From: Lophium mytilinum
Lineage: Eukaryota > Ascomycota > Dothideomycetes > Mytilinidiales > Mytilinidiaceae
DNA: 64,000 nt
Assembly (NCBI GenBank): GCA_010093605.1
Contig: MU004181.1
Span: 62,001-126,000 of the forward strand
Reading direction: 5' to 3'
Under the pieces are notes generated by a model, which made no database searches, was not told where the DNA came from, and saw only the letters and a list, made by a program, of their open reading frames with translations. Numbering within the stretch: position 1 is the first letter of the stretch; each line of letters begins with the position of its first letter. Shown here piece by piece: positions 56,527 through 64,000 of the stretch. The translations under genes and the position numbers were made by a program.

Positions 56527-57347
56527 GAAGTTTGACGCATGAGGTATCGCGAGCTTGGCATTAGATGACAAGCTCTGAATCTCTCATACTACGTTTTCTA
56601 TGGCCCCTAAATATTGCAACTAAGTTCTGTACGTGAGATCTGATTCACAACGTGAAAGAAAGCAGGACCCTATGCGTAATCTGCGGAACTGTCGATATCA
56701 AGTCACAGGTATGCTGCTCTCCCACTTGCGGTAGTATGGAATGCGTTCAAATTGAGGAGAAAAGGAGTAGGAATGGGATTATGTTGGGGAGGAGGGGCCA
56801 TTTGAGAGCTGTTAGTCATTTCTTTGAATGAAATCTTCTTGTGTTCCTGCCAGCCTGACAGTGAGTGCATCTCGAGTTGTAGACTTTAAAAGTTCGGGGA
56901 TCATTTTACCCACTGGAACCTCGCCACCTTTTATTCATAATTCTTGGAATTCCTCAGTGCCCGCTTTGCAACAAGGGCGAGAAGTATCAACATGGTGGAG
57001 AAAAGTTCTACTGAGAGTAACGATATTGAGGTGGCGTGGTGAAGTAACGATAGCTACTAAGTAGCGATGGCATGGTTAAGGTTGAACGATATGTAGGCAG
57101 CGTTTCAAGTCGCGTGCCGCTGCTCGCTCATTTGTGTCAATGTCAGTTGTTCTTCCTGAAATGGCCTATGGTATTTTTACTACTCGAGAAACTTCGCGTG
57201 ACGATTGCGGTGTCTTGGTCGTGCTCGCAATTTCTGGAACTATCTTCTTGAGCGGGCAAACGATATACCAAACCCCGTTCATAGTTCTTGATTTCCAAAT
57301 CCTTTCCGACACAAGACGACGGTATTAGAAACGACCCCTAGTACGGT
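56527..57347. other. Intergenic, no supported gene
   Basis: Between the 2EXR-like gene and its truncated copy; nothing recognised. Confidence 0.5.
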
Positions 57348-57587
57348 ATGGTAAAGAGGGGAAGGACAAGTCCAAAGGGGACCTCCCATGGGCAGACCAA
57401 GAGGACGAAGTTAGGTCCTCAATCGACCGAGGAGCACATCCTAAATTGCCTTTGTTTACATACCTTCCGCTTCTTAGCCCTTCCTATAGAGCTTCGCGAT
57501 CGGGTCTATGAGTTCGTGCTCGTTCGAAGGAGATCAAAATCAGACGTTCGGCAGATTCGAGCGACGAACGTAGGTATATACTTTTGA
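57348..57587 (+). pseudogene. Truncated copy of the 2EXR/DUF7730-like gene
   Basis: 79 codons. MVKRGRTSPKGTSHGQTKR parallels the basic start of the upstream gene, and FRFLALPIELRDRVYEFVLV parallels its core box. The frame then ends, and no continuation (VSRQVRNE-type text) is found downstream. Likely a tandem duplicate that has decayed. Confidence 0.65.
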
Positions 57588-58463
57588 TGGTAGTCATCGA
57601 CGACGGCCGAGCCTCGACCTTGGGCTGTGGTCGAACACCACGGTAGGGTTGAGGTGTGTCGATGATTATGAGGCGAAATCCCGGCTGGTACATTCAAGGG
57701 TGAATCACAGCTGGAGCCTCGAGGAGCTCGAAGAGCATTAAGATCAAGGATGCTTGTACGCTTGACGCGGAGGAAAGACTGTTTCGACCGTTTACCCAAC
57801 AGTTCGGTACCAGTAAAGAATTACGTTGCCGGAGGAACTTCTAGATGCAATACATTATTCCTTTTTAAGGCGCTCTAGACTGTCATTAATATAAATCAAC
57901 CGTAATGTCTTTGACAGAGCGAATGAACGCAGCCCTACATGAACTCACAAGCCTCGCCTTACTACTTTCTTAGATATTTTAGCATCTTTCAAGAGGTTCA
58001 AGGTACGGTAGAGGTGCGCTAATATAAGTAAGTGGTGCGCTTAGATCTTCCGCTACTACCTATTAGGTGGTTTACATAACCCTTCGACCAGTAACATAGT
58101 CACGTGACTATATCACTCCAATTTCATCTAGTCCATCCATTGCACATCCCTACCAATGATTCCTAGAATATCTCAGCAGTGTCTGTTATTTATTCTCGGT
58201 TTGTCAAGAGATCAAAAGCATGTATTTCTCGAAAGAACATTGCTGACAAATACTCCTCCCCTACTATTGGTCGCCGTAATTTACCCCTCTCTATCACCCC
58301 TCAACCCCACATAAGCATCAACGACATCATCGATCCAACTCCAAGCTTCCTTTGACGCCATGGTAGGCATGCTATACCCCATTCCTTGAAAGCTCACCAT
58401 GGCGTGTGTTCTACACCCTCACAAGCCTCTATAATCCCCTTCTTTGACCAACCTTACGCAAAA
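57588..58463. other. Intergenic, no supported gene
   Basis: About 0.9 kb, AT-rich; holds the promoter of the DUF427 gene at its right end. No gene seen. Confidence 0.5.
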
Positions 58464-59382
58464 TGTCTACCTCAGAGTACGCAAGAGCTCGAAGAGCACG
58501 CAAAGAACTTACTAAAATATCAGCAGCTTACACAAACTCGCCGTAAAGCTTGTCAAAGATGGCCCCTACAAGCGAGAACACACGTCCCGACGCGTGAGAG
58601 GGTTGTTCTATGGGGTGTACGCGTTTGATACGATCAACGCGGAATATGTTTGGGAGGTGCCCAACTATCCCCAGTACGCACGATCTACCCTCAATAGACC
58701 GCAGGCGCTGATGTTTGCTTAGGTTTTACATACCAATCAGAGACTTCTCCGATTCAAACGCAAAACTCTCAGCCCTGAAGGAAGTCGAGAAGACAGACGG
58801 AGGTGCATACTGGGCAGAGCTCGCGGTGGGATCCAGAAACACAAACAGGGTGATTGAATTCCGGAAGGGGCCCCTCGCTGGATTCGTAAAGGTTGTGTTT
58901 GGGGCTATTGGTACGTTTTCGATTGCCTAACGCCTCGCACTCGCGCCCCCAATCATCTTACTAACCACCCGCCAGACCAATGGTTCGAAGAAGAAACCCC
59001 GATCTACGTCCACCCGAAAGACCCTTACAAGCGCATCTCAATCCTCCCATCCACCCGCCACATACGAATCGAAATGGACGGCGTCACGATCGCCGAAACC
59101 TCCACCCCGATCTTCCTCCACGAAACGTCCCTCCCGACGCGGTATTATATACCACCTACAAGCATCAATTGGGCTTATCTCCGGAAGAGTGGCCAGGAGA
59201 CGAGCTGCCCGTATAAGGGAAAGGCGAATTATTATCATGTTGCGGTCAAGAATAGTCAGCACGATAATATCTGTTGGTGGTATCAATATCCGACGATGGA
59301 GAGTGCGCCGATTGCGGGGTATCTTTGCTTTTATAACGGGGTGGTTGATGTGTTTATTGATGGAGTGAGAGAGGGGGATTAG
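58464..59382 (+). CDS. DUF427 domain protein
   Basis: Four exons: 58464-58477, 58524-58673, 58723-58910 and 58976-59382, giving 252 aa. The introns are 46, 49 and 65 nt. Exon 1 is only 14 nt (MSTS plus two bases), chosen because the joint leads to SLHKLAVKLVKDGPYKREHT without a break. Other joints rebuild YPQFYIPIRDF and FGAIDQWFEEETPIYVHPKD. The DUF427 signature is clear in the C-terminal half: VTIAETSTPIFLHETSLPTR, YYIPPTS, SCPYKGKANYYHV, CWWYQYP and IAGYLCFYNGVVDVFIDG. The N-terminal half is a second, weaker copy of the domain. The domain is widespread in bacteria and fungi; no reaction is known. Confidence 0.88.
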
Positions 59383-59878
59383 CAGCCTATTCTGAGGCAG
59401 ATGTTGGGGGTATGGAGAAAAAGCTGGCCTGAGGAATGCAGCGCTTCGGCAAGGAGATCTCGTGTGAGAACATCAGGAGTGGAGGGGTGTTGCTCTGATT
59501 TACTCAAAATCCAGAAGGTTTGCGGGAAGCGTTCAGCATCCATCTACAGTCCTAGGCCACAAGTCTGGGCACACTCGGCTCTAACTTGCCCACTCAACAC
59601 TACTGTTGGGGGTGGCCTGGTTGCTGAGCAGACAAACAGTCAAAAGGCAGTCTAATTTATCCTGCTTGAAGCTTGACATCACCCTTGGGCCCTCGAAACC
59701 CTGTTGGGGTACCCAAGTAGCGGCATACCAGTGTGCCCAGACTTGTGGCCTGTCACTGAATTTTATTCCAAGTTACAAAACCCAGCTTCAATAACTCCAT
59801 TTCGCATTCCAAGCACTAGCAGTCTTGCATCTTCCCCTTGGCCCCCCCACACTCACAACGAACGCTCTTACTATCCCC
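59383..59878. other. Intergenic between convergent genes
   Basis: About 0.5 kb of 3' flanks; no feature seen. Confidence 0.55.
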
Positions 59879-61769
59879 TCAATCCAACGGCGGCGCCCCC
59901 GGATCCATCATACACTGATCCACCCTCATCAATCTCTTCCCCGTCGCCTTCGCCTCCCTAATAAACTCCCTCAAATACCCCACCGTACTCGCATACAGAT
60001 AATGCATCACCACCAAATCCCCGCCCTTCCCCACATCCCTCCGAAACGCATCCAACTGCTTCTCCGGCGTCCCGCTCTCCCCCCACAGCCAGTCCTCAAC
60101 ATCCACACTCCACATCACCACGCTCGGATCCTCCACCCCCAGCACCGCCGCCAGCCGCTCCCGCATCCGCGCCCCCTCGGTGCCGTACGGCGGGCGGAAA
60201 TACGTGGACTTGGGCAAGTCGGGGAACGTGGACGCCATGGCGGCGAGGTCGGAGACGTATTCAGCGTCGATGGCGGCGGTGGAGGGGAGGCCTTCCATCT
60301 TCGGGTGCGTGAAGCTGTGGAGGGCGATTTGGTGGCCGCGGGCCGCCGCGTCGCGGTACACGTTGCTGAGATTCGTAGAGGGGTCTAGTAGAGCTTGGCC
60401 GACGGTAAAGAAAGTTACGGTCACGTTTTCTTCGGCGAGGATCTGCAGGACGGTTTGGGCGTATTCGGGCTCGCCGTCGTCGATGCCGAAGGCGAAGGAG
60501 TTGGGCCGGCGGCAGTGGAAGAGGAGGGAGCCCGTGGGGAGTTTGGGCGGGATGGGGAAGGAGGGGGGGATGGTGGGGAGGAGTTCGATACGCGTGAGTT
60601 TTAGGGAGTCGGTGGGGTGGTAGAAGCCTTTTAGTGCGACGCCGATGACGCGGGTCATGTTCATGTTGAAATGGGAGAGGGGGATGTAGATATCCGTGCC
60701 GTTGGAGTAGCGCGATGCTTCGACGGAGTCCCAGGTTTCGGGGAAAGGGACGATGTCCTCTGAGCAGGCGGCGTTGTGCTGCTGGAGGGCGACGGTGAAC
60801 GCGGTGGTTCCTGAGTACGCGATGTGGAGATAGGCGGAGGCGTAGGCGGCTAAGGAAACGCAAGTGTCCGAGAATTGGCTGTAGAAGCTGAAGTCGGCAT
60901 CGGAGGATCGGATTGTGAGAGATTTGGAGCCCCAAGTCAACGACATGCCATCGTCGGCACCATGCCAGTGGCCAGCGGCGTTTGTGGAGGATGAGGCGAA
61001 GGTGTCGATGAGAGAGGGCGTGGGCGCCGCTTGGGCCTTGACGGAAATGGAGATTGGTTTTGATGCTGTAGCAGAGACGGAAGTCGTAGCTGAGGCGCTT
61101 GAAGCTGAAGACAAGTTATTTAGCAACCCTAATGAAAAAGAGGGAGGTTTTGCAACGGATGAAGATCCACCCGAAGCTCTAGATGTCGTCGCATTGCAAG
61201 CGAAATTAACACCACTTAACTTCCACGTCGCCGTCGTATTCGAGAAGGTCCCCCATACGAATGACGTTATCGCATTGGGGTTTGACTCGGTGTACGATGA
61301 CAACGGAATCGAAAGAAGCTGAGTCCCACCCGGAAACGAGCCGAACACGATTTCTTCGCTCGTGTAGCTCGTGTCTTCGCAAGACGCCTTGGTTTGAATC
61401 TCGAGATTGAATGTAGCACCTGCTGGTGCATCAATGGCGAACTGAATGCGATTGTATCCGTTGTTGAGGTATGAGCTGCATGGCAAGGTCTCATATAAGT
61501 AGGACGCGTCTTTAGGCACGAATGACAGGATGCCGTTGGTTGCGGATATGGATGACATTGTTCCATCATCTAGTTCGTGCTGTCAGCTTAGCCATTTGGG
61601 TGGGAGCGGAAGGGTGAGAGAACGTAGTACCGCTAACGAAAGAATTCAACTCATTCGTCTTCGTTATCCAACCCTGGAAATCATCAATTAGAAGAGGTCC
61701 CGTGCATAGGGCGAGTATTCTTTGAACGCAGAAGGCTGGCAAAATATGAACGATGGCGAGGGTACGCAT
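59879..61769 (-). CDS. Secreted polysaccharide deacetylase (CE4, NodB domain)
   Basis: Two exons, 61769-61631 and 61569-59879, with a 61-nt intron, giving 609 aa. Exon 1 supplies a signal peptide and PLLIDDFQGW; the joint gives NSFVSDDGTMSSIS. Two N-terminal beta-rich segments, split by a Ser/Ala/Thr linker (about residues 175-225), may bind carbohydrate. The catalytic domain starts near residue 400: motif 1 as FGIDDGEPEY (D410, D411; the usual TFDDG is changed to GIDDG), motif 2 HSFTH (464-468), motif 3 RPPYG (505-509), motif 4 VDVEDW and motif 5 VVMHY, where Tyr replaces the usual Asp or Asn. Acid, base and metal residues are present, so chitin or related deacetylase activity is likely. Confidence 0.9.
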
Positions 61770-62429
61770 TGTAGAAAAGACAATCTATCAAGAAACGACC
61801 AAGTAAGAAGATGAGAGCCGAAGACTCGACGGCCTAAGGGAGAGAGGTAATTCCAGAATAGAGAAGTGGAGGACGTGGTCTCCTTTATGAAAATTGCCTG
61901 CTCCATAAGTTCTTCCGATTTCAATGTTGCACGGCAGAGCAAACCGTTTTCGTGTGACAAAACGGGGTTGACACCTCTCAAGTGGGGCGAGGCAGAAGGA
62001 ACGACGTGAAAGGCAGACATCGCAAGAATAGGACGTAGACTTCCGGAAGACGGTTCTTTTCATCACTATAATGCTATGTGTGAGGAATGGTGATAGCGCT
62101 GAGATGCGGTTGTGCTTTCGGAGGTGCTGCGGGGAGAATCGACCCCTGACGCTAACCGCAAAGGGAAAGGTTCCGTCGGTTCCTCTATTCTTCTGGATGC
62201 ATCTCTGAACGTCACAAATATCATGCATTCGACTGAAAAGAACGAATGTATCAGCTTCATGAAATATTGCATCCTGAGTTATGTGGTTTCTCCCTAGTTG
62301 CCTGCCGTCGCTCTCCTGTCCCAACGCGTTGCACATTCATTCCCCGCAAACTTGCCAGTACGCAACACAAGCTTGTAGAATTAATAGCTCATCGTCGGCC
62401 TGTATTGTCTCGGCACGTAAAAAGCGCCG
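61770..62429. other. Intergenic, no supported gene
   Basis: Promoter of the deacetylase lies at the left end. The minus frame 61788-62336 has no conserved feature and overlaps that promoter. Confidence 0.5.
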
Positions 62430-62888
62430 CTAAGGATGTGGAGCACATGTCTTGATCCAATCCTCAACGCGTCCTGCTAAATCATCGTGCTTCGCCCTAT
62501 GAAGCCCATACGAGATGACTTTCGCTCCGAAAGGAATATCGCGTCTGTACTTCCGCTCTACTAGTGCCACTAATTTTATTCGTCCATAGATAGGTGCTGT
62601 CACGTCGGGCGCCGGAAAAGCGGCCAGATCGTCGGGTGCTGCAGGATTGTACATCATCACAAATAAGTCTTGAGAATCGCCATCTCGAGAGTTTCGAATG
62701 TAATCGTGAAGATATAACATACCGACCGGGTCTGGTACGTTCAGTCCTGCTAGACTCACTCCTTGGTTTTGGAACATGTAGCTTGAGTAGAGCTAGTTCC
62801 ATGCTTCCGCGTCGCTGATTTTGAACCCGAAAATTGGTCCTCTGAACGGATCTGCCGCGTCTCTTAGCCAATGTAATGCGACTGCCAT
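62430..62888 (-). pseudogene. Unrecognised family, in-frame stop at codon 32
   Basis: From ATG at 62888 the frame reads MAVALHWLRDAADPFRGPIF then GFKISDAEAWN and a TAG (62795-62793). It continues in the same frame as LYSSYMFQNQGVSLAGLNVP for a further 121 codons to 62430. Total length without the stop would be 152 aa. The stop follows AAC; a G-to-A change of TGG is one explanation. A start at the later Met (62777, 115 aa) is possible. I do not recognise the family. The C-terminal part (FGAKVISYGLHRAKHDD) matches the gene cut by the right edge. Confidence 0.55.
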
Positions 62889-63880
62889 TTTTTCTCTCGC
62901 GGAGCTTGGATGAGGAGAGATAAGTGGATGGAAAGAGTGTATAAGTAGGGTTATTCTACGTTTGCTACAAAGTTAGCGGACGATCACTCTGTTTCGTGCT
63001 CTTTTCAAAGCAATGGTCAGATCAATCTCTACCTGCTTCCGTCTTGACCGACTGGGCAGTCAATCTGGCGGCCACATGTCCCATGTAGTAAAGTCTAATG
63101 AACCAACCCTCGTGTCTTCTTGACTTTCGGGCACCCGTCAAGCACGCGAAAGTTATCAAGCCGTCACATTGCAATCAGCAAACCTTCCAAAATCATCCAT
63201 GACTATTCCGATACGTGTTTTCACCTGTTATGCCCTCCCACACTGTCAGCCTTTGGGAAAATCTGAGATGTCACTAGAGGAAAAACGGAAAGAGTAACTG
63301 GACGTTTGCGGAAGTAGCTTCATTGGTTCATTCCGTGTCTTATGTGCCTTGATCAAACGAGTGACTGGAAACGTTATTACGGACCCAGATGACGCCTGTG
63401 TCATATAGCCGTGAAAGACATGCTGCGCCGGCGAAATTTCTGACCAATCAGTGCAGTAGCCAAAGGAAATTCATAGTTCCATGCCGTGGCTTCAACAATA
63501 TGTTATCCGAAAGAGATCGCTCGATTCAGGCCTTTCAAAATGAGCGACGATCGCCAGGTAAAGAGCGGCTACGACAAGGCGTAGTTCGATCTTCGCTTCA
63601 TCAATATTGGGTTTATCCCCTATCCATTGTCTTTACGAATGTCCGCCATGGCCCTCTCCTTCACTGTGATACATCCCCGCAAATATCTCCAGTCTACAAA
63701 TCAAACACATTAAACCTGCAGCTATGATTCACCCCGAATTCTAATAGAAGGCATGTTGTAGACGTCGGCTACCGATAGCGTCTTATCTGTCTTTGGCCAT
63801 CTTTTCCCCGCAAAATTCGCCCTACTAGCTCGTGATTAAGCAGCGATATTTGATATGAAGACACCAGTATGATCGGACCG
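62889..63880. other. Intergenic, no supported gene
   Basis: About 1 kb; the plus frame at 63389-63727 shows no conserved feature. Confidence 0.5.
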
Positions 63881-64000
63881 TCAATGCACAAAATTGCGAA
63901 TGATGTCACGAATACTTTTCGTCAAGGCGTCATGATCCTCCGTATCACCATCCTTGTGATACACCACTTTCGCTCCTTGAGGCGTATCTCGGAAATCGGA
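63881..64000 (-). CDS. Partial gene at window edge, paralogue of 62430-62888
   Basis: The last 39 codons of a minus-strand gene: FRDTPQGAKVVYHKDGDTED then HDALTKSIRDIIRNFVH and TGA at 63881-63883. This aligns with YRRDIPFGAKVISYGLHRAK then HDDLAGRVEDWIKTCAP of the upstream copy. Spacing and strand indicate a tandem duplication. The start lies beyond the window. Family unknown. Confidence 0.6.
   Translation of the reverse strand, partial: SDFRDTPQGAKVVYHKDGDTEDHDALTKSIRDIIRNFVH

Noticed and set aside
60261-60935. 224-codon minus frame within the deacetylase
   Set aside because: Arg/Pro/His-rich alternate phase of the CE4 gene; no independent start or motif.

Overview
The window is nuclear DNA from a filamentous ascomycete. 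Genes are split by short GT-AG introns of about 44-90 nt with CTAAC/CTAAT-type branch sites. The recognisable proteins are typical of fungi: a deuterolysin, a GH3 glucosidase, a CE4 deacetylase, a cupredoxin, a GPI-anchored protein and a 2EXR/DUF7730-like protein. A Dothideomycete is my best guess, but this is inference from gene content only.

Left part (1-10.6 kb): two complete three-exon BTB genes and a truncated third copy, separated by long stretches of degenerate tandem repeats with periods of about 160, 98 and 150 nt. A short motif, GATACCGTCTGAGGTACC, recurs through this part in both orientations. The first F-box-like gene (7451-8677) and an orphan gene (9344-10033) also lie here.

Middle part (10.6-30 kb): a secreted deuterolysin (M35) and, 1.9 kb away, a membrane-anchored protein that looks like the deuterolysin prodomain alone. 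A GPI-anchored secreted protein and a secreted GH3 beta-glucosidase follow. Then comes about 8.8 kb with no convincing intact gene but with decayed coding remnants.

Right-centre (30.3-46.7 kb): the most striking region, a tandem array of seven genes plus a pseudogene of one family. All appear to combine an N-terminal F-box-like segment with a conserved domain whose G-x-F-[AV]-L ... L-D-[ILV] pattern recalls a degenerate nucleotidyltransferase core. Copies differ in an intron at one conserved site, in N-terminal extensions (one with a bipartite nuclear signal), in truncation and in frame damage. A 242-bp hAT-type MITE with a perfect 8-bp target duplication sits inside the array.

Right part (47-64 kb): mostly conserved genes. 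These are a JMJD7-like JmjC oxygenase head-to-head with mitochondrial inner membrane protease Imp1, a cupredoxin, a small membrane protein, a 2EXR/DUF7730-like protein with a decayed copy, a DUF427 protein, a CE4 polysaccharide deacetylase, and two copies of an unrecognised family (one with an in-frame stop, one cut by the window edge). BTB, F-box-like and 2EXR genes together suggest a fast-evolving island of possible ubiquitin-ligase adaptors, next to secreted hydrolases and core genes.
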